A stretch of DNA of 64,000 bases, from NCBI RefSeq assembly GCF_002127325.2, contig NC_035445.2:80595389-80659388 (forward strand), written 5' to 3'. The translations under genes and the position numbers were made by a program. Numbering within the stretch: position 1 is the stretch's first letter; every line of letters begins with the position of its first letter. Below the pieces are notes generated by a model. That model ran no database searches, was not told where the DNA came from, and saw nothing but the letters and a program-made list of their open reading frames with translations. This stretch comes from Helianthus annuus (lineage: Eukaryota; Streptophyta; Magnoliopsida; Asterales; Asteraceae). Positions 21,887 to 33,351 of this stretch are shown here, in pieces.

Positions 21887-24800
21887 ATGGCAGAATCAGA
21901 AGAAGTCAACAGTCATCCGAGGGAGAATCATGATACTACCATGATCAACGTAACTGGTGCGTAACTTCAAGCATTGATTGATAATGCTGTTACCAAGGCC
22001 ATGGATAGGCGGTTTAATGAATCAAGTGGTACTCGGAGCAAGACCCTATCAGTACCTCATTCCAAATCGCACCCTAAGACTCACTCTGTGGCTCATAGTA
22101 AGCCACCATCTAAAACTCACGAGTCAAAGAAGGATGATGGCCAGCACTCTTCAAATCAACATAGCGTTCCGTCTAAGAAGATTGTATTCAATCAAGAGCC
22201 ACGTGCAAAAACCTGTTCATATAAGTATTTTGTCTCCTGCAAGCCCATGGATTTCACGGGGGGAAAAGGAGCCACTGATTGCATGACGTGGCTAGATGAA
22301 ATGGATACAGTGGTTGATATTAGTGGGGGTGCAGAGCAAGATATTGTGAAGTATGTTTCACAATCGTTCAAGGGAGAAGCTCTAGCTTGGTGGAGATCCT
22401 TAATCCAAGCTACTGGAAAGATTCCGTTATACAACTTATCATGGGCTCAGTTTGTTGCTTTGATTAAAGAGAATTTCTGTCCTCAACATGAGGTTGAGAA
22501 GTTCGAGACTGACTTTCTGACATTGGTTATGAAGAACTTAGACTGTCAGGCATATCTCACAAGTTTTAACACCATGTCTCGATTGGTTCCTTACTTGGTG
22601 ACACTGGAACCAAAACGTATAGCCCGTTTCATTAGGGGTTTAGCCCGGGAGATCAAAGCTAGTGTGAAAGCCTCTCGACCTACTACCTTTAGGTCTGTAG
22701 CTGATTTGTCATTATCCCTTACCCTTGATGAGGTCAGGCAGAGATCGCTTAGGAATTCTGATGAAGGGAAAAGGAAACGTGAGGATGGGGGCTCACACCT
22801 TTCTGATAAGAAGCATAAAGGGAACTCTGAAAACAAGAAGAGTTCGGGGTTCAAGAAGGATAACCAACAGTCGGGTGAGAAGCCCAAATGCAAGATCTGC
22901 AAGAAACGTCATCTGGGAAAGTGCAGGTACGAATCAAAATCCCAATCGCAGCCTAGGGCTTGTGGGATTTGTAAGTCTAGTGAGCATAAGACATTGGACT
23001 GTAAGAAGATAACGGATGCGACTTGTTACAACTGTAACGAGAAGGGGCATATCAAGTCTAACTGTCCAAAGTATGCTAAGAAACCTTAAGAAGGTAAAAA
23101 GACCAATGCTCGGGTCTTTCAGATGAACACTCAGGAAGCGATTCAGAATGACAACGTGATAACAGGTACCTTTCTTATCAATGATGTTTATGCGAGGGTA
23201 TTATTTGATTCGGGTGCAGATAAGTCATTTGTTGATGATAAGTTTTGTAAGTTATTAAATCTGCCTGTTAGAACCCTAAGCATAAAATATGAAGCAGAAT
23301 TGGCTGATGGTACTATAGAAACTGCTTCAACCATGTTAGATGGATGTTTTATATCCATTAGGAACCACTCTTTTCCATTATCTTTGCTTCCTTTGAAACT
23401 AGCTGGTTTCGACATAGTAATCGGCATGGATTGGTTATCTCATAACCAAGCCCAGATTGTTTGTGACAAAAAACAAGTGGTGATCAAGACTCCGTATGGT
23501 GAGCCTCTTACCATACAAGGAGATACTTAGTATGGGTTGCCTAAGCAAGCGTCTGTGCTTAAGGCGTCAAGGTGTTTGAAGAAAGGTTGTGTCATTTACT
23601 TGGCACAGGTAACTATTGATGAACCAAAGCCCAAGGCTGAAGACATCCCTGTTATTTCTGAATATCCAGAAGTATTCCCTGAAGAACTACCAGGTTTACC
23701 ACCAGATAGGCAAGTGGATTTTAGAATTGACATTATTCCTGGAGCAGTACCTATTGCAAGAGCACCTTACAGGTTAGCACCGACTGAGATGAAAGAGTTG
23801 AGGACTCAGCTAGATGATTTGTTGGCAAAAGGTTTTATTCGACCTAGTTCGTCTCCTTGGGGAACACCGATCCTGTTTGTGAAGAAAAAGGATGGATCGA
23901 TGCGTCTATGCATCGATTATCGTGAGCTTAACAAGGTTACAATCAAGAATAGGTATCAATTGCCCAGGATCGACGATCTGTTTGATCAACTTCAAGGGGC
24001 AAGTTATTTCTCCAAGATTGATTTAAGGTCAGGCTACCATCAATTGAAGGTTAGAGATGAATATGTGCATAAGACTGCATTCAGAACTCGTTATGGTCAC
24101 TACGAGTTCTTGGTAATGCCTTTCGGGCTCACTAATGCACCAGCAGCGTTCATGGATCTCATGAATCGCGTCTGCAAGCCATATTTGGACAAGTTTGTCA
24201 TCGTCTTCATTAATGACATTCTTATCTATTCAAAGAACCAGACTGATCATGAAAAGCACCTTCGTTGTATTCTTAAACTTCTTCAGCAAGAGAAGCCCTA
24301 CGCCAAGTTTTCAAAATGCAAGTTTTGCCTTCGCGAAGTCCAATTTCTTGGACATGTGGTTAGCGAGCATGGTATCCAGGTGGATCCCGCTAAGATTGAA
24401 GCCATCATGAATTGGCAAGAGCCGAAGACGCCCTCAGAGATTCGTAGCTTCTTGGGTCTGGCAGGATATTATAGGCGTTTTATTGAAAACTTCTCAAGGA
24501 TTGCTGCACCCCTAACTTCATTAACTCGCAAGAATATCAAGTTTGATTGGGGTCCTAAGCAACAAGAATCTTTTGATATTCTTAAACAGAAGTTAAGCAA
24601 TGCACCTGTGTTGACATTGCCAGAAGGTGTTGAAGAATTTGTGGTTTATTGCGACACATCGCACACAGGCATGGGATGTGTGCTTATGCAGAAGGGTAAA
24701 GTTATTGCTTATGCTTCCCGTCAGTTAAAGGTGCACGAGAAGAATTACACCACCCACGATTTGGAATTGGGTGCCGTTGTATTTGCACTAAAGCTTTAGA

Positions 24801-25137
24801 GGCACTATTTATATGGTACCAAGTGTGTGATCTATTCTGATCATAAAAGCCTTCAACACTTGTTCAACCAGAAAGATCTGAACATGAGACAACATCGATG
24901 GATGGAGACACTGAATGATTATGATTGTGAAATTCGCTATCATCCAGGCAAAGCGAATGTAGTCGCTGATGCTCTTAGCAGGAAGAAAAGGATTAAGCCC
25001 ATTAGAATCAATGCCAAGAGTATTGAATTGAAGAGCAGCTTGAATGAAAGGTTGTTAGCCGCTCAGAAGGAAGCTATGTTAGAAGCTAACTATCCAAATG
25101 AAAAGTTGGGAGTAACTGCTGAACAGTTATCATATGG
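21887..25137 (+). pseudogene. Gypsy gag-pol polyprotein (gag, protease, RT, partial RNase H), decayed
   Basis: One frame from the ATG at 21887, interrupted by stops at 21962 (TAA), 23087 (TAA), 23528 (TAG) and 24797 (TAG). Domains in order: retrotransposon gag core (FKGEALAWWRSLIQ), zinc knuckle CYNCNEKGHIKSNC (CX2CX4HX4C), aspartic protease (LFDSGADKSFV), RT ([44 protein letters not shown]) and RNase H ([13 protein letters not shown] to DALSRKK). The RT catalytic motif reads FIND where the family has an aspartate pair, so the enzyme would be inactive even without stops. Integrase is deleted. All four stops and the Asp-to-Asn change fit single C-to-T or G-to-A changes. Confidence 0.92.
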
Positions 25138-25425
25138 CAAGCTTTATCACTTAAAAATCTGTTGAACAGTGAATTAAATAAAGAGTTATGCAAGCTTTAT
25201 CACTTAAAAATCTGTTGAACAATATTTCCTTGTTTTGATCCGCCTGTGGATCCTTTTTACATTCCGTTTGTAATACTTATGTTACTTTCATTCGGTTTGT
25301 AATATTATTACTTTTAGACTTCCGCTGTGCATTAAACTGTGATTATTGACTATGACGATATCAACTACGTCACGATACTCCCCACCGGGCCCACCGGTAA
25401 TACGTGGAAATATCGGGGTGTGACA
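25138..25425 (+). mobile_element. 3' LTR remnant with a duplicated junction
   Basis: Coding sequence breaks after ...LSYG at 25137 and continues into LTR sequence matching 19388-19642. A 31-bp piece (caagctttatcacttaaaaa onward) occurs at 25138-25168 and again at 25191-25221, separated by tgaattaaataaagagttat, which normally precedes it. The rest ends in gtgaca at 25425, next to the ccaaa duplication. Confidence 0.85.
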
Positions 25426-25918
25426 CCAAACTTCATTTTAATGCATTATTTTCAAACATTTAAGGTTGTTAAATGTTATTAGGTCAATAATACGATACAT
25501 ATGGATGTGATCAAGCTCGTTGAAGAACCGAACACATATTATGTCAAAGCTTTCGCGCTCGTTTAGTTGTTTTGGATATTCTAAACATTGTTAAATGTTA
25601 GAAAAACATCTTTGAATACTTTTAATGACTAAGTTATCTACGAAGAATGTTTGAAATTTTGTAATTGGCATTTTTGTATGTTAATTTGTCAACTTTTATC
25701 ATAGTTTTATTTGTAAAATTGGTATGGGTCTTACAACAAAATAAAAGAAAATACAATTTATTAATTTCCATAACAAATTACAACTTGTAAAATTGAATAA
25801 ACTGCTGAACAAACACAATACTACTAAAATTTACAAACAGAAAGAAACGAAAGATGGACAAAATGATTACAACCACAGTAAACAAACACTAGAAGAAAGA
25901 TGAGTGAATTGGCTGAGG
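25426..25918. other. Gene-less flank between the two Gypsy insertions
   Basis: AT-rich. It contains gggtcttacaaca at about 25728-25740, which could be the end of an old LTR. No ORF or recognised repeat. Confidence 0.35.
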
Positions 25919-28403
25919 TGTAACGCCCAGCATCCTTAAACTTTAGGATTTTGTCAAGATTAGTCCCTGAAGTTTGTCTATTTGTCATTTTAGCCCCTAA
26001 ACTATGTGGAAGTCTATGTTATATACTTGAAATACCTAAATCTATGTGTGAAATGTCTATACCTTTGGAATGTCTATATCTATATGTTTGGAATGCCTAA
26101 ACCCATGTTTGGATTGTCTAATTCTATATTTGAAATGTCTAGATCTATGTTGGAATGCCTAAACCTATGATAGAATGTCTAAATCTATGTTTGGAATGTC
26201 TAAATCTATTTGGTGCTTGACTCTTTAGACTCGTGAAACTTGATTCTTGGTTGAATGAGAGATTGGAGCCTTGTCACCGGCAGAATCTATTAATCTTTGG
26301 AACTTTTGATGTTTATGATGTAATCTAGTTATTCTATTACTCAATAATACGCAACGCTTAATCTAACTCGCAAAACGAATCAAGGAAGGGAAAGCGGAAA
26401 AGTTGGATTGGCCAAGTGGCAATCCGATCGGATTACCACCCGATCGGATTTCCACCCGATCGGATGACAACCCGATCGGATGGCCACCCGATCGACCGGC
26501 CACCCGATCCGTGCACACCGCCTTAGCTTTCCTCCACACTATAAATAGGCCTGTCACATTACTTTATTCCCTGATGTGATAGCCCCGTTCGACCAGACGC
26601 ACGCACACTACATTTTCTCCATTTGTTGGCGATTTCAGTACGTTTCAAGCTAGATTCTTGTACTTTCTTGATCTACACTTCATTCTCTATGTGATTCTCC
26701 TTTGAAATCACACTTTTCACCGTGAAATCTCTCAGATCTGAGATCTTAAGGATGATGTCATCATGACGGTTTGTACAAACTGTTATATGAGGTCATTCTT
26801 GGTAAGATCTAGCTAAGATCTAAGGGATTCCATATATTTTTCATCAAATCTAAGCTAGATCTAGGATTTTCATAATAAAACTTGTGTTATTCTCATCTTT
26901 TCTTTAAACTTTTGCTTTATACGGGTGAATCCGACTCCGAACAGGCTGTAGACTTGATTAATAGTCTGGAGTCGGCTTAGAGATGGATTTCTACCGGAGA
27001 AAGACGGTCGGAATATGGATTCTGACATAAACACTATCGCGGACAGTTAACTGATCGAAATGGGTGGTTCCCACCCGATCAGAACGGCTGTGTGCCGATG
27101 AGTTTACCATTGTCTCAATACGTACCATGCCGTCATCGTTAACTTAGAAAATTTTACAAAATGGTAAAAGGGAACAAGGTTCGCCCGATCGAGCGGCAAC
27201 CCGATCGGACAGCCGTCCGATCGGACCGCCACCCGATCAGGTGACACTTGTCCTTTAGCCTTGAAACTTTTCAACACTTAGATCTTTTTCAGAAGCTTGA
27301 AACTTGAAACTTGGAACTTTTGATCGAACGGCAACCCGATCGGACAGCAATCCGATCGAGCAGCCACCCGATCAGAGGAACCAAAGCATTTAACACTGGA
27401 TCGAATGGCAAACCAATCGGACAGCAATCCGATCGGGCAGCCACCCTATCCCCCACCACCTTGTGGATTTTAAATCAAGTGGCAACCCGATCGGATGGCC
27501 ATCCGATCAGGCAACCACCCGTTTCTCACACACAGGTCACCCGATCGACTTGCAATCCGATCGGACAGCCATTCGATCTAGTGACTATTTCCGACACATT
27601 ACGCAATCTCGTTATTCTGCCTGACTCTTATCCTATTGTAATCTAATCAGGCTAATTCTAACATAGCTTCCTTTGATCCAATAACAGTTGCGACTCTTAA
27701 GCAATCACTGTGAGTATACTCGATCCCCTTTTTACTTTAAAACTTTGGGGTGTAATATGTATTCTATATAAACTTGAATCTTTTGAAATCTAAACTCTAT
27801 CCTACGTGTATGTGAAAACTTGTGCATTCTAGTATTCTATTTTGTGCTATGTGACGTTTAATCCAGGGTGTGTAGTTCCGCCTTAACAATAGTAGCGCTA
27901 TAGGGGTGCACCTCTCCCATTATTCTCAGGGGGTATTGTTAGGAGGATTCTAATTTACCTTGAGTCTTGGGTAAATACTAAAGCATCGGGATACTTGGGC
28001 TATCACTGCGTGGACTGCGACACTAGCACGGCTGAAACTATTTTTATATACTTACATTGTGGATATGATTTGTTTTCATCTATTATTCTATTATCAAACT
28101 TGTATACTCGCCAATACTTTTGTATTGATATTTTAATACATGTTGCAGGCTGATAGGTCGTGATGGAACATGGAAATCAAGCTAGGAGATACTTAGAAAC
28201 GTCGCCTAGTTAATTTAGTCTTTTAAACAATTTGAACAATTTATGATTTGGTTTGTAATGTGATACTTGAGATGACTTTGTTAGACGATTTGCATGAAAT
28301 CAATTAATCTTTATTGAAACAATAGTGTTATGGAAATCTCATGAGCAATCTGAACGCCTAGTGCTCGCACCCCGATGTTTCCGCCATCGGTTGGGGTGTG
28401 ACA
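25919..28403 (+). mobile_element. Solo LTR of a Ty3/Gypsy element (family B)
   Basis: Starts tgtaacgcccagcat and ends ggttggggtgtgaca; 2485 bp. Flanks are tgagg (25914-25918) and cgagg (28404-28408), a 5-bp duplication differing by one C/T change at a CpG. There is no primer site, polypurine tract or coding sequence on either side, as expected after LTR-LTR recombination. It contains a dense cluster of CCGATCGG motifs. Confidence 0.82.
26405..27575. repeat. CCGATCGG palindrome clusters inside the solo LTR
   Basis: About 20 copies of cccgatcgga or close variants, in blocks at 26405-26515, 27181-27240, 27318-27375, 27403-27450 and 27483-27575. Within a block the unit is about 16-18 bp with spacer (g/c)(a/g)(c/a/t)a(a/c)cc. 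The central cgatcg is a perfect palindrome. Blocks also contain one-base variants, several lost at the CpG. Confidence 0.85.
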
Positions 28404-29185
28404 CGAGGCACGTTCGAGACACTTCCCTTAAAACAGATTTCGGGCCACCCAGGTGAACACGTCTTTCCTAGGGTATAACAGCCTAAGCAGATTGTAATGC
28501 CGGGATTAGCCCAGCATCTGAAATTATACCTGAAACAAGAGTGCGTAGAGATCCAAAGTTAGGGAATTCGTTTGAAGTTGTGTGTGTTGTATGAACCATG
28601 CGATTTCAATGTTCTGGGCATCTAGAACAAAGCACAAAGCTTTGTTTATAACATTGTCTTGAATTCCAAAATGAAAAGTCTCAATTGAATACATAATTAA
28701 TTAAAAATTAAATCTCGAATTCAATGATATAATGAATTTTGAGAATTTGATAAGACTTGACCAGTAGGAATACAAACAGTCTTCAGCGACCACACAAAGC
28801 CACTGACCCGAGCCCACGCGCACCTAAAAAATAGTAAAGGAGGCTCCAAGCGGCGATGCGAAGTGTAGAGTGCGCCACATTGCGCCCATCGCCCTCGTCC
28901 CGTGCCTGGGCGCGTGCGTGTGTTGGGTGCTTTCCACCCTCCTGGCTACCACTGGGTGTGAGTTGTCACATAAGAATACATTCGTGTAGAGAATTCTAAT
29001 TATAAATCCACAAAAGATTTATCTCTCCGCCTATGTGGGACAAACTTAATTTCCCACATATTTATGGTTCTAACACACAAACTTAATGCTTAAGTTCTCT
29101 CATTTATCTTGGCTTAATTATTAAATAATCATTATATTAACTCATAATTTAATATTATTTATAAAATTTCCAACAATTACCACTC
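28404..29185. other. Gene-less, unclassified repeat-like sequence
   Basis: No ORF or clear boundary. A GC-rich block at 28795-28960 with cgcgcacc, cggcgatgcg and gggcgcgtgcg words interrupts AT-rich sequence, again like the GC islands seen in the LTRs here. Possibly an old LTR interrupted by family B. Confidence 0.35.
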
Positions 29186-29188
29186 TAA

Positions 29189-29573
29189 GGCTAGGCGGGG
29201 TGGTCCGTTATGGACCATCCATCACGCGTTAAACCCAAACGTAACACCGCCGCCGGTATAAATTCAACGCGTTATACACATAACGCGTGAAACTTCAATC
29301 TTCATTTGTTCTGCATGTTTGACAAATGTTGTATGTTTGACACCTGTACCTTGGACCCATTGCATATTAAAACCTGTTGACCAACTTCAAAAGACCAAAC
29401 ACTTTCCAGAAATCAATGTATTAATTAATTGAAGTTGGCTTTTTTTATCACTAGTGATACCATCCCCCTACATTTCTATCACTAGTGATAGAATATTGGG
29501 TGATGACATGACATGATTTGATTGGATAGTGGGAATAATAGAAATCTATCACTAGTGACCACCCCTCCTCCCC
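29189..29573. mobile_element. Tourist-like MITE, family TCACTAGTGA, copy 1
   Basis: The ends ggctaggcggggtggt and accacccctcctcccc are inverted at 13 of 16 positions. TAA is duplicated at 29186-29188 and 29574-29576. The 385-bp body contains atcactagtgata twice and tatcactagtga near the right end. It shares long blocks with 35752-36083 (ctacatttctatcactagtg, tgattggatagtggga). There is no ORF. Confidence 0.78.
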
Positions 29574-29583
29574 TAATCATGAC

Positions 29584-29708
29584 TTTTTTTTTTTTTTTAA
29601 ACGGCTAATTTTTTGCTTTTAAATTTTTATACATTTCAAGAATTGAACTTTGGTCTCCTACAACATATAATTTATCTTGAAAACTAGGCTACAACTTAAC
29701 TGGCGACT
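29584..29708 (-). mobile_element. SINE, short tRNA-derived retroposon
   Basis: On the minus strand it reads from an A-box-like tagcctagttttc (about 29680-29692) to a B-box-like gttcaattctt (about 29638-29648), then ends in a 15-nt A tract (plus-strand T run 29584-29598). It is flanked by ctaa(t/g)catgac at 29573-29583 and 29709-29719, an 11-bp duplication with one mismatch. A tail plus variable-length duplications indicate LINE-machinery insertion. It sits directly at the end of the preceding MITE. Confidence 0.7.
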
Positions 29709-29719
29709 CTAAGCATGAC

Positions 29720-31443
29720 TTTAAACATTTAGCTTTATTAAAATTGTGGATTTGACAATGAATAAATATTTTGATATGTGCATTTATATTTTAAGGCATT
29801 TCAGGAAGTCAGAGGTAACATCCCACTCAAGGAATCTTATCTTACAAAAGAAATAAATAAAATAACTTATACATCAATTGGACTACAAGATACTTAAAAT
29901 CAAAAAACCAAGTTTTTAAACCCGGACCGGAAACCGGTTTTGCAAGTTGAACCGGTTTGACTTCTAACCGGACGGTTTATTGCTTGAACCGGGTTGAACC
30001 CTGACTCAGGACTCATTTGAACCGGATTTCAGAAGGCTTAGTGGCATTTTGTTCGATAAATGAGTTTCAGTTAGTGTTGTAATTGATTTGAATACAGTTC
30101 CCGAATGCCTACAAATGATTCCGCTAATGTACTTTTTATTATGTAACACAATACTATTTTTGTCTTATTAATGAAATATATATAAAAGCGAACGTAGGTT
30201 GATGTAAGTTATGCATGTATAACATGTTCAGCCTGACCGATATAACATGTTCAACTTATACATCCAAAATATTCTTACATGTGTTAGCCTAAAGACATCA
30301 CATCTCACTTAATTTGGTATGATCTGAATCAGAATCCAGATGAAGCCAAAAAGTCATTTAATATCTGATCAGACGGTGATCGGCGGCGAATATTCCCGAC
30401 CAGAGGTGATGCTGTGGGCGGTAAGTTATGACGATGAGCCATTTGTCAAGTTAACAACACCTACTCACACCTTTTTAAGGTGGCCGAACACACGTGTGAC
30501 TTGCAAAACAATTTTAACATCTAACAAGAAGATAATGGGTATGTCAATTGTTTATTAGGGTGTAAGTGTTAATCCTGATGAGATTAGACAAATTTTTTCT
30601 TTTTCTTGCGCACCTATAAATTTTTCTATGGGGTGTGAAATATTTTTAAAAATTTTAGGTCTCTGGGTATATATAAAAAACGGTTCATATCGGGTCGGGT
30701 CATGTAAAACAAAAAACATCAAACTAAAATTTATATAACCATTAAAAACATGTCAAACGTCATTATAAACATGTTTAAAATTATGCCCTACAGGTTTTCA
30801 TTTTTTTGAAATATATACGCAAAACATTATCTAGAGTTACTTTTCTAATTGTTCCTCACGAGAATTCTCGCCAAAATTTCCCTACTCATGGTTTCTATCA
30901 CATATAAATCGATCCATAATTTTCAATTCTAATTTTCTGTCTGGAACAACAAAAAAAAATCAAAATAACAAAATCATGGTACTAAAATCTAGAACAGAAA
31001 AAAAAAAATTCATCAAAACACATAAAATTTCAAACCCTTTTAACATCTCTAAAACTCTATCTCTCCAAAAAAACCACATAAAAAAAACCAAGATATCTCG
31101 TTAAATTTTGTATTCCAGGTGGTGGGGTGGCCGGAATCAAGTTTTTCCGCTGAGAATGCAGCCGCTGCCATTGTGCCTATTGACTTCTTTCGTGCGGCGG
31201 TTGCTGCGCGACCAGAATAGGGAGAGTGGGAGAAAGAATTGGAAGGGGTGGTTGGGTTGGGTTATTTTATGTCACTTTAAATTTAATTTAGTTGAGTTAA
31301 TTGGACTTGGATTACAATGGAATGTTTGGTAGGCTAATGGCTAAATTGTTAAGTGAAAGTTATTGGGTTAAATTGTTAAGTAAAGTAGTTAAAAAATAAT
31401 TATATACACTAGGTCATATTTTAATAAAAATCAATGTTTACAT
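29720..31443. other. Gene-less stretch with an AACCGG island
   Basis: No recognisable gene. At about 29925-30025 the words ggaccgg, aaccggttt, taaccgg, gaaccggg and gaaccgga crowd together, another short GC-rich motif island of unknown origin. A short ORF at 30340-30558 is unsupported. Toward 31100-31400 the sequence is low-complexity, with A-runs. Confidence 0.4.
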
Positions 31444-31452
31444 TTTTTTAAA

Positions 31453-31914
31453 GGAAAATTGGTATTTAATAAACCAACCTTTAACCAGTTGGTAAATAAT
31501 AATCCAACCTACAGAATTGGTATATAATAATCCTATCTATCAACATGTTGGTACTCAATGAACTTCCGTTAAATTTTTTTAACTGAAGTTAGTTTTTAAG
31601 TTTTATTTATTACACAAACAGTCCCTGTAGTTGTAATTTACTAGTTTTAACTATTTTATAAACCTCAAATCGAGGAAAAGGAGGATTTTCGAGTGATTTT
31701 TTTGTTTCATAAAATAGTTAAAACTAGTAAATTACAACTACAGGGACTGTTTGTGTAATAAATAAAACATAAAAACTAACTTCAGTTAAAAAAATTAACG
31801 AAAGTTCATTGAGTACCAACATGTTGATAGGTGAGATTATTATTTACCAATTTTGAAGGTTGGATTATTATTTACCAACTGGTTAAAGGTTGGTTTATTA
31901 AATACCAATTTTCC
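31453..31914. mobile_element. Mutator-type MITE with about 200-bp TIRs
   Basis: The left end ggaaaattggtatttaataa and the right end ttattaaataccaattttcc are inverted copies, and the arms stay paired through actacagggactgtttgtg and its complement to a short central spacer. A perfect 9-bp duplication, ttttttaaa, lies at 31444-31452 and 31915-31923. It is 462 bp with no ORF. Its TIR differs from both MULEs upstream of PAL. Confidence 0.85.
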
Positions 31915-31923
31915 TTTTTTAAA

Positions 31924-33336
31924 TTCATAAGATTTTTTTTAAAGGGGACGGTTGAAAATTTCCAAGAGGTGAGGTTGAAAATTTTCAAGGGGTACGGTCG
32001 AGATTTTGCGCGAAATTTATCCCTAAAACCTTTTTTCAAGGGGTGCGGCCGCCCACCCACCCACCCAAGTGGGTAGGTCCGCCCCTGAACTTTTCCCCCA
32101 TCCAATCATATTGTGCCGTGTAATTTCAACTCTCATTCTTACCTATTGTCTAAAAAACATAAGGACGCATGCCTAAAATAAGATTAGCCAAACTAATTAA
32201 AAACAAAACAAAACATCATTGGTTGAATACTAGCGGGCCCCACCCAACATTCATCACCTTTTCCTTTCCCCCATCGGCAAAGTCTCCCCGATTTGGTTAG
32301 TCCCTGCGCGGCAAACAACCTTGGCGGCGGTGTTGCCGATCGGCAAAGGGGTGGCCGATTCCCCTTGCTGCGACCACCCAGTACACCCTTCCACCACGAA
32401 GACTCAAGGCTCCGCTCCAGCTGTTTATTTTAATTCCATTCCAATATTTTATCAATTCCATTTTTTGTTTTGACTATTCAAGTTACCATTGTTTTCAATC
32501 TGGATTTTAACGTTTCAAGATAACATTATTTCATATTATTTCCAACGTTGCAATTAATATTATGCTACACCAATTTTTTTCATTACATTTCATATCATGT
32601 CATTTTACATCGATTAAATTTCATGTCATTTCATTACATTATACATCACGGTGGACCTCATCTCATAACTTATGGAAAGTGGGTCACGTCTCATTTTTTC
32701 ATAGGCGGACCACTTCCTTATAACACCAAATAGAGGTACCATCATCATTTAGTCTTGCTTTCTTCAGATTCGAGACTCAAGCATTGGTAGTTGTGTTTGG
32801 ATATGTTGGTAGATTTTAGGACGAGTCACATAGAACTAATCATGACTTGATAACAAAGCCAATGAAAATTTGACAAGGACATGGTGGATACGCCGCTGGT
32901 ACTTCCTATTTATAAGTGTTCTTGTCAAATGATAAAAAACGTTGTTAGATTTTCATGAGAAGTTCTGTGTAAGTAGTGTCAATCACGATTCGGAATAATA
33001 ATGTGTTTGAAGATTCATTTTGTGATTTCATATGTAACTATATCCCTATAACGCTTCGATTCCCTCAAAATCACTCATCATGATGCAAAAATTCCAATTA
33101 GACATCATGATTACAACTTAGTAGTAAATCTTTGTCATGTTACGCGCCATCTCTGTGTTATGGCGTTTTTCCATTTCTACACCTCTGGCAACAAAGAGCG
33201 ATTCCTCTTTCAGGAACGTTACCGCCACAATCGAACCTAAACCCTACTTTGATTCTATCTTAATGTAAACTCCTAGGGAATAATGCTAAAACAGTTACCG
33301 ATTATTGTTTCCCCTTAATTTCGGGACGAAATTCCT
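31924..33336. other. Gene-less stretch, partly 3' internal sequence of a Gypsy element
   Basis: No coding region. A GC-rich block at 32035-32090 (cggccgcccacccac) and one at 32225-32400 are isolated. The last 200-odd bp before the polypurine tract at 33337 should belong to the truncated Gypsy element whose 3' LTR follows. The left truncation point is not visible. Confidence 0.4.
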
Positions 33337-33350
33337 AAAAGTAGGGGAGA
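33337..33350 (+). other. Polypurine tract of a Gypsy element
   Basis: aaaagtaggggaga sits just before the LTR start tgtaacaaccgtg and after cgggacgaaattcctaa, a context typical of chromovirus 3' ends. It fixes the LTR orientation. Confidence 0.85.
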
Positions 33351-33351
33351 C

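Larger units (their letters stand above)
12782..25425 (+). mobile_element. Degenerate Ty3/Gypsy (chromovirus/Tekay-like) element with deleted 3' half
   Basis: A 5-bp duplication ccaaa lies at 12777-12781 and 25426-25430. The element starts tgtaacacc and ends gtgaca. The order is 5' LTR (12782-19642), tRNA-iMet primer site, proline-rich gag leader ORF, spacer, gag, protease, RT and RNase H, then an abrupt join into the last 288 bp of the 3' LTR. Integrase, any chromodomain, the polypurine tract and most of the 3' LTR are missing. The coding region carries six in-frame stops. It cannot move on its own. Confidence 0.9.

Noticed and set aside
12777..25430. Intact autonomous Gypsy element
   Set aside because: Integrase, polypurine tract and most of the 3' LTR are missing, and the coding frame has six stops.
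26405..27575. CRISPR-like regularly spaced repeats
   Set aside because: Eukaryotic LTR context, irregular block structure, spacers nearly identical rather than unique; a motif cluster, not an array.
30340..30558. 72-codon ORF with a gtaagt donor-like site inside
   Set aside because: No recognisable domain, length within random expectation, no supporting exon found downstream.
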